The notes under the pieces: generated by a model | What the model saw: only the letters and a program-made list of their open reading frames with translations | Database searches by the model: none | What the model was told of the DNA's origin: nothing | Made by a program: the position numbers and the translations under genes | Part shown: positions 1-10,357 of the stretch, one piece after another | Layout of the letters: each line of letters starts with the position of its first letter | Position numbering within the stretch: position 1 is the first letter of the stretch | Source: Ascarosepion bandense | Taxonomy: Eukaryota; Mollusca; Cephalopoda; Sepiida; Sepiidae | Assembly: GCA_037127315.1 (NCBI GenBank) | Contig: JBBBDQ010001918.1 | Coordinates: 5,254,501 to 5,318,500 of the forward strand | DNA length: 64,000 nucleotides | Direction: 5' to 3'

Positions 1-690
1 TAACGACTTGAGAATATTAGATGCAGCAAGACTGGATATTCAGTTATGTCTTACAACCATACCACGTGAAAACACCGGTTCTCATCCGATACCAAATGTT
101 AAGCAACGTCAAGTCTGGTCAGTACCTAGATGAGTAACGACTTGAGAATATTAGATGCAGCAAGACTGGATATTCAGTTATGTCTTACAACCATACCACG
201 TGAAAACACCGGTTCTCATCCGATACCAAAAGTTAAGCAACGTCAAGTCTGGTCAGTACCTAGATGAGTAACGACTTGAGAATATTAGATGCAGCAAGAC
301 TGGATATTCAGTTATGTCTTACAACCATACCACGTGAAAACACCGGTTCTCATCCGATACCAAATGTTAAGCAACGTCAAGTCTGGTCAGTACCTAGATG
401 AGTAACGACTTGAGAATATTAGATGCAGCAAGACTGGATATTCAATTATGTCTTACAACCATACCACGTGAAAACACCGGTTCTCATCCGATACCAAAAG
501 TTAAGCAACGCCAAGTCTGGTCAGTACCTATATGAGTAACGACTTGAGAATATTAGATGCAACAAGACTGGTTATTCAGTTATGTCTTACGACCCTACCA
601 CGTGAAAACACCGGTTCTCATCCGATACCAAAAGTTAAGCAACGTCAAGTCTGGTCAGTACCTAGATAGATAACCACTTGGAAATATTAG
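1..690 (+). repeat. 134-bp tandem satellite of 5S-rRNA-like units
   Basis: Five head-to-tail units with boundaries at 1, 135, 269, 403 and 537, followed by a decaying sixth from 671, give a constant period of 134 bp. Each unit holds about 117 bp resembling 5S rRNA (GTCTTACAACCATACCACG near its start, then GTTAAGCAACGTCAAG and GGTCAGTACCTAGATGAGTAA, matching the 5S internal promoter region) plus about 17 bp of spacer (ACTGGATATTCAGTTAT). Many substitutions relative to a canonical 5S gene make it unlikely to encode functional 5S rRNA. Units 1 and 3 carry AAATGTTAAG and units 2, 4 and 5 AAAAGTTAAG. The left edge lies outside the window. Confidence 0.85.
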
Positions 691-982
691 ATGAAACAAG
701 ATTGGATATTCAGTTATTCTGGCTCAACTAAAATCGAGTCACTCAACTCAACCAAAAATCGAGTCACTAGTAGATCAAGGTCTGATACCTTGATATTGGA
801 ACAAAGATTTCAATTCACACACAGAGTGCGACAAAAATTGATTGAAAATGTTGCTTTTTGCGATCATTTACTTCTCCAAATGCTTAGTTGTGTTAAAAAA
901 AGTTCTCTTTTGTAACTTCTACCTTATCATATGCCATAACAATGTCCCGTTTTCTAAAAGGTGCCAAACCCTCCGACGTTGT
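691..982. other. No gene seen between 5S-like blocks
   Basis: This stretch separates the regular satellite from the scattered 5S-like copies. A 74-codon open frame lies here, but it begins inside the decaying sixth satellite unit and resembles nothing I recognise. I treat it as non-coding. Confidence 0.5.
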
Positions 983-1370
983 AGGGTCATACCACGTTAA
1001 AACACCGGTTCTTATACGATACCAAATGTTAGGCAATGTCAAATCGGATAAGTAGCTAAATAGGTAACCACTTGAGAATACCAGATTCAGTAAGCTTGTA
1101 TTTGCGATTAATGTGTCTTACCGCCATATCACGTGTAAACGCGGGTTCTCTTACCACCACCGAAGTTAAGTAAATTCGAGCCTAATCAGTACCTAGATGG
1201 ATAACCTGTTGTAAACATCAGTTTTAGTAAGCGTAGATGTGCAGGTGGCGTGGCTTACGGCCATATCACGTTGAACTAACTGTCCTTATATGATCACCGA
1301 GGTTAAGCAACGTGGGCCCTGGTTAGTGCCTATATGGGTAACGGCATTGGAACATAAGACTCATTAAGTT
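983..1370 (+). pseudogene. Three diverged 5S-rRNA-like copies
   Basis: Three further plus-strand 5S-like segments sit at about 983-1096, 1114-1231 and 1252-1370. Each has a recognisable head (CCATATCACGT type), an AGTTAAG or GGTTAAGCAACG box and the GTAAC...GGAATA-like region. They are more diverged from each other than the 134-bp units and are spaced irregularly, so they look like an older layer of the same 5S-derived material. Confidence 0.7.
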
Positions 1371-1446
1371 TGGGTGTGCGGCTGGATTAAGGGATAACAA
1401 CACCGTTTCTTTATTTTTAAAATCGAGCCGTTATCCTTCACAACGT

Positions 1447-1555
1447 CCCCAAGTTTAAAGTAACTGGTAGTCACCCATATAGGTATTGACTAAGTTCGAC
1501 GCTGCTTAACCATTGATCTTACGAGAATCAATGTTTCAGCGTGATACAGCCGTAA
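1447..1555 (-). pseudogene. Diverged 5S-rRNA-like copy, reverse strand
   Basis: The reverse complement reads as a decayed 5S copy: TACGGCTGTATCACGCTGAA at its head, then GGTTAAGCAGCGTCGAAC and a GGGTGACTACCAGTTACTTT-like 3' part. It faces the preceding plus-strand copies across about 75 bp of unrelated sequence. Confidence 0.65.
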
Positions 1556-1779
1556 TTGTGCAAAAATAAAACTAAACGACAAAATCTTTTTTCACTTAGT
1601 CATGAATACATTTTTTGCAATATATTTATATATATATATATATCAGGTCGATGCAAAGGTTTTTGCCTGTTTGTAAAAGGGGCATTTTAAATCATTGTAA
1701 TTTATTTTTTTGCATATTGTTATTACTTAAACATATCAACATGGTTAATTTATATCTTTTTCTTTCAGATTATTAAAGC

Positions 1780-1782
1780 ATC

Positions 1783-1814
<32 letters not shown>

Positions 1815-1845
1815 CGAGTATACAAAAAAGAAATCACTCTCTCTC

Positions 1846-1895
<50 letters not shown>
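1780..1895. repeat. (TG)n and (TA)n microsatellites
   Basis: A TG run near 1783-1812 and a TA run near 1848-1890 are followed by a GATA/GAGA-rich tail to about 1940. Short open frames here encode only repeated Tyr-Ile and are artefacts. Confidence 0.9.
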
Positions 1896-1903
<8 letters not shown>

Positions 1904-2386
1904 TATACACGCACAAAAAAAGGGAGAGACAGAGAGAAATCATTTGTCATCATGAGTCTCTCTGTGCATACTATTTTTAATCGTTTTTTGCAAAACAAGG
2001 TGATAAAGCCACTGAGACGTAATGTTATTGCTAATATTAACCATTTTCTTATCAAGAAACCTTCGGCTTTCATTGACTGTGCAGCCAGTATTACTGTTGG
2101 GTAAACTTTATAAAAACTTTTTCTTAGAACAATATTTTAGGAAAATAAATTTCACAAGTCTAGTAGTTGCCATCGTTCTTTTCGGTACTGTCGTGGGATT
2201 CCTTCCTAACATTTTATTTGAAGAAGTGTGAAATGTAAGGGTTTATTAAAAGTTAAATAAGGTTAGAAAATGGTAGTTAGGAGAAAATTTAGGAGAACAG
2301 TAAAAAGAAATGTGGGTTAAATCAAAACATGGCGACTTATCAAGGAATTGACGAAGTTTAATTGAAAGTGACACAAACACCTTCAG

Positions 2387-2392
2387 AATAAT

Positions 2393-2431
<39 letters not shown>
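2387..2431. repeat. (TAA)n microsatellite beside RLE LINE
   Basis: An AAT/TAA run directly precedes the LINE fragment that starts near 2432. RLE LINE copies elsewhere in the window end in the same trinucleotide, so this tract may be the tail of an upstream copy that is otherwise lost. Confidence 0.8.
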
Positions 2432-2432
<1 letters not shown>

Positions 2433-3395
2433 TATTGCGGCAAAAAATATGAAAATGAAAGCCAAAGCTCTTGAACAGATGAAACAGCGCTGGCAAGACA
2501 AACCTCTGCATGGCCAATATCCAGAACGTGCCAATAAATCCAATGTTGACAAAGTTAATACTCATCGATGGTTACGTGCATCTGGATTAAAGTCTGAAAC
2601 TGAAGGCTTTATTCTTGCAGCACAAGACCAAAGTCTTTTCACTAGGAACTTTCAGGTAAATATTATGCATAATAATATGGATCCAAAATGCAGGTTTTGT
2701 GATAAACACCAAGAAACAATAGACCACCTAATCTCAAGCTGTTCTGTGCTTGCTCCAAATGAATATAAAAATCGCCACGATAGAGTTGGGCAATATTTAC
2801 ATTGGGCAATGTGCAAACATTATGGAAAAGCTGTAAACAAACACTGGTATGAACATCACCCAGCACCGGTTACAGAAATAGAAGATGTAACCATTCTATG
2901 GGATTACACCATCTACACAGACAGAAAAATTGAAGCAAACAGGCCAGACATTATTGTTAAAAACCAGGAGTAAACTTGTCTATTAATTGATATGGCTTGT
3001 CCAGCGGATTGTAACGTAGCAATCAAGGAATTTGAAAAAACTGTCAAAATATAAAGACCTGTAAATTGAAATAGAAAAAATGTGGAAATTGAAAACAAGA
3101 GTTGTGCCAGTGATAGTAGGTGCACTTGGAATGATAAAAAATGGAACAAAACAACACATTGAAAGAATCCCTGGAAACCCCAGCTTAAGAGATATACAAA
3201 AAATTGTCTTATTAAGTACAGACCACGCACTAAGGAAAACTTTATCTATGTAATGCTAGGGATGATAGGGAAGATAGAAAAACATGAAATAGAGTCATAA
3301 CAACACGCCACGACCTGCCTTAGGTCTCCCCGTAAACTTGGTTGGTAGTGAGACCAAAGCAGAAATCGAAATATGCTGAAAAAATGACATAATAA
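2432..3395 (+). mobile_element. RLE-type (R2-like) LINE, C-terminal fragment
   Basis: An open frame at 2449-2973 carries the C-terminal part of a non-LTR retrotransposon polyprotein. A zinc-knuckle, CRFC then H then C, fits C-x2-C-x8-H-x4-C at residues 81-98. The motif ANRPDIIVKNQ at the frame's end is the start of the PD-x12-14-D restriction-like endonuclease known from R2-type elements. The frame stops at 2971-2973 just before the second acidic residue, but LLIDMACPADCN continues in the next stretch in another phase. The 3' untranslated part (AACACGCCACGACCTGCCTT region) ends in ATAATAAT. The copy is 5' truncated and lacks the reverse transcriptase (RT), so it is not autonomous. Confidence 0.85.
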
Positions 3396-3403
3396 TAATT
3401 CTT

Positions 3404-5352
3404 AGTACTGCTTGGATAGATTATCGTATGGCATTCGTTAGTGTACCACATTCCTGGATCTTAAAGACTTTAAACCCGCAATCATCAATTTCATCAAACA
3501 ATGTATGTCGAGATGGAAAACAACCCTTTACCCCAATCATATAAGTGGAACCTATCAGTCTGGCGAAATAAACATCAAAACAGGTATATTTCAAGATGAC
3601 TCTTTGTCTCTTTTACTATTCTGCATCTTATTAATAGCACTAACCAGTCAACTTAATAAGACAGAATGTGGTTATAAAATAGCTCAAAAGAAAATAAGCC
3701 ATCTATTTTACATGGATGACTTAAAGTTGTATGCTAAGTCTGATAACGAGCTGGAAGGTCATCTGCAAACTGTAAAATACTTCAGTGAAGACACTGGAAT
3801 GAAATTCAGTTTGAATAAATGTGCTAAAGATACAGTTTTACGAGGATCGCTACAACAAACATCCTCAATTAGCTCAGACCCAACAGTAAAAATGAAAGAT
3901 TTAGAACTAGAAGACGCCTATAAATACCTAGATGTAAATGAGAGTGAAAAAATTTACCATAAAAAATGAAAGAAATAGTGCGAAAAGAGTACTATAGAAG
4001 GCTACGATTGATATTAAAAACTAAATTGAATTCACAGAACAGAATTATGGCAATTAATAGCTTTGCCATCCCAGTAGTCCAAGACAGTTTCAACATCTTG
4101 AACTGGTCTCAAACGACATCAGCCGAATGGATTCTAAAACAAGAAAGCTTCTCTCTAAGCATAAGAGGCATTATCCAAAGGCTGATATAGACCGTTTATA
4201 CATACCCTTTAAAGCAGGTGGAAGAGGTCTTATTCAGCTAGAATTGTCATAAAAGACAACAATTATTGGCTTACTAACATACATAGAAACAACAAAAGAC
4301 TGGATGATACAACTAGTAAATAACATGAAAACAGAAAGAAAAACATTTAATAATAAAAGAAGGCAGTAAATACAAACAAGATTTACATTTAGTAGATTCT
4401 ATAAAAAGCAAATCAGAAGCCAAGAACAAACTATTGCGGCAAAAAATACGAAAAAGAAAGCCAAGAATAAAGCTCTTAAACGGATGAAACAACGCTGGCA
4501 AGACAAACCTCTGCATGGCAAACATCCAGAACGTGCCAATAAATTCAATGTTGATAAAGTTAATACTCATCAATGGTTACGTGCATCTGGATTAAAGTCT
4601 GAGACTGAAGGCTTTATTCTTGCAGCGCAAGACCAAGTCTTTTCACTGTGAACTTTCAGGCAAATATTCTACATAATGTGGATTCAAAATGCAGGTTCTG
4701 TGATAAATACCAAGAAATAATAGATCAACTAATCTCAGGATGTTCTGTAATTTCCCCCAAATGAATATAAAAATCGTCAAACAATATGGAAAATATGTAA
4801 ACAAACACTGGTATGAACATCACCCAGCACCGGTTACAGAAATAGATGTCACCATTCTATGGGATTACACCATCTACACAGACAGAAAAATTAAAGCAAA
4901 TAGGCCGGATATTATTATTAAAAACCAGAAAGAAAACACTTGCCTATTAATTGATATGGATCGTCCAGCGGATTGTAACATAGCAACCAAGGAATTCGAA
5001 AAGACCTGGAAATTGAAATCGAAAAATGTGGAAATTGAAAACAAGAGTCGTGCTAGTGATAGTAGGTGCACTTGGAATGATAAAAAATGGAACAAAACAA
5101 CACATTGAAAGAATCTTTGGAAACCCCAGCTTAAGAAATATAAAAAATTGTCTTATTAAGTACTGCTCACACATTAAGGAGAACTTTGTCTATGTAACGC
5201 TAGGGATGTTAAGAGAGATTAAAAAAAAACATGAAACGGGGCCTTAACAACACACCACGACCTGTCTTAAGTCTTGCCGTTGACTTGGCAGGTAGTGTAA
5301 CCATAGCAGAAATCGAAATATGATGAAAAATGACAACATAATAATAATAACA
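3404..5352 (+). mobile_element. RLE-type LINE, RT to 3' end, broken
   Basis: This is the longest RLE LINE copy. Open frame 3505-3969 encodes RT palm sequence including GIFQDDSLS and the catalytic box FYMDDLKLYAK (YxDD). A shifted frame at 3966-4190 continues with RKEYYRRLRLILKTKLNS and the thumb. Then come IDRLYIPFKAGGRG, the basic linker KKKAKNKALKRMKQRW, and the zinc-knuckle/RLE region at about 4660-5110, split by several frameshifts. It ends in the same 3' UTR as the preceding copy and in ATAATAATAAC. It lies head-to-tail with the 2432-3395 copy. Multiple frameshifts and stops make it dead. Confidence 0.85.
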
Positions 5353-5570
5353 TAAACCATCATCATGTCAAATGAAGCAGCCTGCTTGAACTTCTTCGGA
5401 TGTAGCGAACCAGACTGTTTACTTCGAATTTTCGATTCGGGTTCGAAATAGTGAATCCAGGTTTCATTGTGGAAATTCTCAAGGTCAGCGTAGAATCGAT
5501 TCAGGCACCGGGTATGTCAATCCATTTCAGCTTCTGCACTTTGTGTTTTTGTCAAGTAATCGCTCAGTTG
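5353..5570 (-). pseudogene. mariner-like transposase remnant
   Basis: Read on the minus strand, about 5480 down to 5360 gives ETWIHYFEPESK followed by a basic KKFKQAAS segment. This fits the first catalytic block of mariner transposases, normally GDE(T/K)W. Here the residue expected to be the catalytic Asp reads as Asn (HNETW). Upstream minus-strand sequence to about 5570 is compatible with the preceding region but contains stops. It abuts the tail of the RLE LINE. Only one block is recognisable, so the assignment is moderate. Confidence 0.5.
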
Positions 5571-5998
5571 ATTCTGAAAAGTACTGCCTTCATCTGGAAA
5601 AATTAAAGGTAGCAATTAAAAAAAAAATAACACTGAGAATTAGCGAACAGGTAAGTGATGCTTCCCATCAGGATAATTCCAAACCTTACGTTTCTTTCGC
5701 GACTCGGCAAAAACTGTAGCAGCTTGGCTGGAAAGTGTCACACTAACTGCCATATTCACAAGACATTGCGCATTCATAGTTTCATTTATTTATATCTTTG
5801 CAAAATAATTTCAATGTTAAAATTTTTTAATTCTTTGAAAGAAAAAAAAAAGAAGAAAAATACAAAAAACAGTTTTTTTGCCGAGAAACTCCTGAAATTC
5901 TAGGACGATGGAATTTAGATTAAGGAAGAGTGGTTATTGAATAAATATTTAATGGCATAATTTTGTTTTGTGTTTCGATGAACTTTCCAGACAACTCA

Positions 5999-6000
<2 letters not shown>
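5571..6000. other. Unassigned AT-rich stretch
   Basis: There is no recognisable gene or element. Two short A-rich runs occur near 5620 and 5840, and an open frame of 82 codons at 5655-5903 has no features I recognise. Confidence 0.4.
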
Positions 6001-6058
<58 letters not shown>

Positions 6059-6317
6059 AGAATACTTTAATCCAAACGGAAAAGTAGGAAGGTAAGTCCC
6101 AAAAACCTGATCCTAATTAATATTAAAATTTTAATATTAAAAAATGATACAGGAGGAGAGCTCAACGTAATTAATATTACAGAGCTAATATAAAATCTAT
6201 TCTAATTTTTTCCATTTTAAAATATTACTGTTGCTGAGGAGATGTGAAATCTCTCTTAGGGATTTCATATTGAAATGTTCATTCAACATTTTTGAATATT
6301 GAAAATGTATTTTATTT

Positions 6318-6383
<66 letters not shown>

Positions 6384-6400
6384 TTTGTGTGTGTGTATAA
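6001..6400. repeat. Interspersed repeat R6 with TA and TG tracts
   Basis: After a TA tract (6005-6054), 6058-6175 (ATACTTTAATCCAAACGG onward) is repeated at 8114-8230 and in reverse at about 11855-11960. The following block around 6260-6310 (TGTTCATTCAACATTTTTGA) recurs at 11785-11830. TA and TG tracts close the region near 6320-6398. These copies define an interspersed family of unknown class that I cannot match to a known element. Confidence 0.6.
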
Positions 6401-6742
6401 CCATATGAATACGGAACGAAGAATATATTTACGTTAAAAACATTAATTTAAAACAGTGCTCGATATTGAAAAAGTCCAATGAGTATTTATTATAAATTAG
6501 AATGTAGAACATGTATAAACTAAAAGTTACTACATTTTACATTTTAAAGAATAACAATTTTTACCAAAATTACTAACTACCTGATGAGCCATTTCAATGT
6601 CCAAACAAAATGTACACTTTTGTAGCAGATTGTAGTTTGTACATAAACTAAAGTGTAATTTATATTATATATATATATAAAGCGAGAGAGAATACAGAGT
6701 GAGAGAGATTGTGAGAGATATATATGCGAGTATATGTCAGTT

Positions 6743-6780
<38 letters not shown>

Positions 6781-7260
6781 TTCTGTGACTCATTTATCAT
6801 GAATTGCCCGATTAATTTATTCAATACTGTCAGATTCGTAAGTCTGTTGATAAGTTCGTTATCTGTTGCGTCTTCCCTGCCAATTAACAGAGGTTAATAG
6901 GTTCAAATCACATCGTGGACACAAGGTGTGACTTACAAATCGGAACACTCATGCGCATACAGTCATGCTGACCGAGGATTGTTCGGCTGGATTCGTCATA
7001 GCTATTACTATTCTTGTGTCTTCCATACTCTCCGATTGGCACACGGATATGGTCTTGAGGTAAACCAAGAAAATATCCGGGTATTTCCTTTGTTAATCGA
7101 GTGCTCCCCAAGCAAGGGAATAAAGCCACTAAGGCACAAGTGGTTACTGGGTGTGGAAGAATAGCTGGAGGGAGAAAGAAACGGATAAATATTGTTCGAG
7201 AATTATGACTCTGATAAGCGGTGCTACTAAAAACTATAGAGCTTGCCAAGATATAAGTCG
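6400..7260. other. No gene seen; short TA tracts
   Basis: TA tracts lie at about 6668-6681 and 6747-6777. Two overlapping antisense frames of 78 and 113 codons at 6908-7249 resemble no family I know. The piece around 7110-7150 (CCAAGCAAGGGAATAAAGCC) weakly resembles the 3' end of the APE LINE read in reverse. Confidence 0.35.
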
Positions 7261-7265
7261 TTTAA

Positions 7266-7285
7266 AGTTTTATTAATTTACTGTA

Positions 7286-7370
<85 letters not shown>
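7266..7370. repeat. (CA)n-(TA)n microsatellite
   Basis: About 66 bp of CA is followed by about 36 bp of TA. An open frame running through it encodes only His-Thr and Tyr-Ile repeats. Confidence 0.95.
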
Positions 7371-7373
<3 letters not shown>

Positions 7374-7771
7374 CGAAAAATCTAAAGTGAGCCAAAACCT
7401 ACCGCGGTTTCACACTACGGATCGTACTGAAGTACTAAGGATAAAAAGCAAATAAATAGACTTTCACAAAGAATGGGAAAAACCATACCAACACAAGAAA
7501 GGGGAATAAAAAACCGTAATAAAACAAACTTTATTAGAAATAACAACAACAACGACAAAAAAAAAATTATCAAGCACAAAGCAATGAATTTATTTTTTTG
7601 AAACTTACATTTATTTAAGATTTCAGTTTTAGCATTAAGTAGATTATATGCGGGTTCGAATGAGGCTATTGCTAGTTTTTCCTCGCCGCATAAATTATAG
7701 AATTTTCTGCCTTTATTATAATCTGTACATTTTTTTTATTATTTCCCATTTTAAAAATGGAGTCTTTTATT

Positions 7772-7775
<4 letters not shown>

Positions 7776-7823
<48 letters not shown>

Positions 7824-7969
7824 TTTGTTTTTAAATTAAAAATACATTGCGACACGGAAATTTTTATGTTTCGAGATGCCTAGCTTGTCATTTGGTAATG
7901 TTAGATCACCGCTGTGTAAATGATTTTCATTCGTAATGTATTTTTAATTAAAAAACAAATTTAATTATA
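7776..7969. repeat. TA tract plus 155-bp inverted-repeat element
   Basis: After the TA tract, TAATTAAATTTGTTTTTAAA (from 7815) and the following 17 bases have an inverted match ending at 7968, leaving a loop of about 80 bp. Arms of about 36 bp and AT-flanked edges resemble a MITE-like snapback. It has no coding capacity. Confidence 0.65.
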
Positions 7970-8073
7970 TGATTATAGCATGTTTTACAATATTTATTGT
8001 ATTAAGCAGTTTTTTAAAATATGTAAATGCCAGAGAACTTGGAATTGTAAAACTGTCATTTCTCCTAACTTGG

Positions 8074-8108
<35 letters not shown>

Positions 8109-8113
8109 AATTC

Positions 8114-8250
8114 AGATACTTCAATCCAAGGGAAAAAAGCAGGAAGGTAAATTCCAAAAAACCCGATCCTAATTAATATTAAAAGTTTATTTCAATATTA
8201 AAAAATGATACAGGAAGAGAGCTCCATGTAATATATATATATATATATAG
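8114..8250 (+). repeat. Interspersed repeat R6, second copy
   Basis: Same family as 6058-6175: CTTCAATCCAAGGGAAAAAA, the poly-A rich middle and GATACAGGAAGAGAGCTC all recur in order. A TA tract follows at 8230-8249. Confidence 0.65.
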
Positions 8251-8925
8251 TTTAGGGGCGTGCTTTCTATGCAAGCAACAATTAAATATATGGATTGGAA
8301 TCGTCATTAGAATAAATAAAGAGCTAGACAGGAAATGTGTCTCAATCTAACATGTTTCCCTTTTATTAAAGCTTCTTCAGAGATCGAGTTAAAGGTGAAA
8401 AAAAATTCATAGAATTAAAATTAAAAATTTTTTATACAGAATATAAAATATTTTCTGGTATTGATTCTTATTGGTCAGATACGTGTGACATGTATTAAAG
8501 CGATAGATGTTAATTTAGAAATGTATATACGTGCAAAATATTTGTATGTGTATTCATGCATAGGAACACTTGTTTTTTTACATTTATGTGTACGTAATAA
8601 TACGAGATTTAAGTGTATTAAAACGGTGGATATCTTTACATATTTGAATCAGAAAACTTGGATGGTAAAGTGTATGATGTATATGAGTGTGTGTGCGTGT
8701 TTTTGTGTGTGTTTCTCTGTGTGTGTACCTGGTCGGTAACGCTAGTATGTTAAAATGTTTGTATAAACTTTTCTGTTTAAATCATTGAAGATGTGGGAAA
8801 GGTGTATACATAGAGATGTCATTATTCCACTGTATGTCAACTAAAACATATATCAATAAGTCTATAACAGCTGACGATACCGAAGGCCGAAGGTTTAAGA
8901 CCATGGTAGCTCAATTGGCTAATCC

Positions 8926-8929
<4 letters not shown>
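8251..8929. other. No gene seen
   Basis: AT-rich sequence with short TG-rich patches near 8685-8725. A 92-codon frame at 8461-8739 has no recognisable domain. The last bases before the TA tract (CCATGGTAGCTCAATTGG) resemble a tRNA 5' half, but no 3' half is present. Confidence 0.35.

Positions 8930-8984
<55 letters not shown>
8930..8984. repeat. (TA)n microsatellite
   Basis: A pure TA run of about 54 bp. More AT-rich sequence follows to 9110. Confidence 0.95.
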
Positions 8985-8986
<2 letters not shown>

Positions 8987-9119
8987 AAAAGTGTATGTAT
9001 ATAATTATAAATATCAATACATATATAAATATATATGCAATTTGTTATATATATTATATTGTTTAGATATTATATATGCGTGGTACTTATTTAAAAGAGC
9101 TCAATATCAGTGATATTCA

Positions 9120-9204
9120 TTATAGGTAGGTGTGAGTCTGTAACCCTGGGTTTCACGTTGTCTGACGATCGCAAAAGCGTGAAACTCAGGGTTACAAACT
9201 CACA

Positions 9205-9248
<44 letters not shown>
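9120..9248. repeat. Near-perfect 90-bp hairpin plus TA tract
   Basis: The segment beginning TAGGTAGGTGTGAGTCTG (from about 9122) is the inverted complement of the segment ending AACTCACACCTATA near 9212. Arms are about 35 bp around a GTCTGACGATCGCAAAAG centre. It directly abuts a TA tract. This is a small foldback or MITE-like element with very little arm divergence. Confidence 0.75.
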
Positions 9249-9250
<2 letters not shown>

Positions 9251-9352
9251 TAAACGAGGTACTACTTAGACCAGAAGAAGGTTGTCAAAAAGTGTTAAAT
9301 GCACAAGCAAAATACATGAGTACTCAAAGGACGAAATATCTGCCACTTACCA
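9246..9352. repeat. Duplicated flank, copy 1
   Basis: About 105 bp beginning CAGTAAACGAGGTACTACTT is repeated at 10193-10300 with a few differences. Both copies follow a TA tract. Copy 1 joins Helitron-like sequence at 9353. Confidence 0.8.
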
Positions 9353-9675
9353 TGGTCCTGGAGCTCAGACTCTTTGGACGTTAGCACGAAAGACTAAAAA
9401 GAAATAGTTGTCTCCAGTTAAAGCGAAACCGTAGACTGAAAGAAAAATGAATGGATGTAAGTCAAATTTTGATTTCCTGGTATCGATACCAAATAAGATT
9501 TTTCGTCGTAAAGTGAATTTTGAAGGCTAAATAAGTCCTCTAAGTAAATAATATTATGGCTGAGATTAAGTACTACAATTATACCTACCAAACCCGAAGC
9601 AAAAACTAAAATAAAAGGACTGAAAAAAATACAGACATACAGGCAGATAAACAGACACACACACAAACATCTTGC

Positions 9676-9727
<52 letters not shown>

Positions 9728-9962
9728 CGATTTTCTGCACTATTGTAAGAACTGCAACCTTGAAATTTTATGAATATCGTTTCTTATGTCTTTGTCTATG
9801 AGTGCATGAAATTTGATTAAAATCGGACCACTCCTTCTATGACCCGATTTTTTCGATTATCGATGTTCGATATTTATCGGGGGTAACTCGACACAAAACC
9901 TCGCTAACAACACTCGCAGATGCTTATAGAACAAATCAGCCGTTTCCGAGTCTATAGGTAAC

Positions 9963-10023
<61 letters not shown>

Positions 10024-10049
10024 AAGTTCCATTTATAAATAACTTTAGA
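9353..10049 (-). mobile_element. Helitron-like non-autonomous element, minus strand
   Basis: Reading the minus strand, the element starts TCTAAAGTTATTTATAAATG after an A at about 10049. It runs through a TG/CA tract (9965-10020), the conserved block TATAGACTCGGAAACGGCTG, an ATCGATAATCG-rich part and a TA tract (9680-9724), and ends within the TGGTCCTGGAGCTCAG region near 9353. Full copies at 22000-22543 and 48779-49643 begin with TC and end with a hairpin and CTAG before T, the hallmarks of Helitrons. This copy has lost its terminal hairpin. It has no coding capacity. Confidence 0.7.
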
Positions 10050-10150
10050 TATATTGTAACAAAGTTGTGGAACTCGTAGTTTTTTTTACCTGCTGTTCAT
10101 GCATTTACTATTATAAAGAGTACTCGATATAAACCATTGTAACAACTAGT

Positions 10151-10154
<4 letters not shown>

Positions 10155-10195
<41 letters not shown>

Positions 10196-10300
10196 ATAAA
10201 CGAGGTACTACTTGGACCAGAAGAAGGTTGTCAAAATTGTTAAATGCAAAAGCAAAATACATGAGTATTCAAAGGATGAAATATTTGCCACTTACTTGCT
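10155..10300. repeat. TA tract and duplicated flank, copy 2
   Basis: A TA run to 10192 is followed by the second copy of the 9246-9352 segment. After it, sequence continues as TTGCTAACAGGCTTTAACG instead of Helitron sequence. Confidence 0.8.
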
Positions 10301-10357
10301 AACAGGCTTTAACGTGGATAGAAAGTAAGTGTCAAACATGACTTTCTTTATATATAT

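Noticed and set aside
1..690. Functional 5S rRNA gene cluster
   Set aside because: Units have many substitutions in the conserved stems and internal promoter and lack a clear T-run terminator after each unit.
2449..2973. Host zinc-finger gene
   Set aside because: The zinc-knuckle lies next to the RLE motif and the same block recurs in many truncated copies with the same 3' UTR, so it is a LINE fragment.
8895..8929. tRNA gene start (CCATGGTAGCTCAATTGG)
   Set aside because: Only a 5' half is present before the TA tract; no T arm or acceptor 3' strand.
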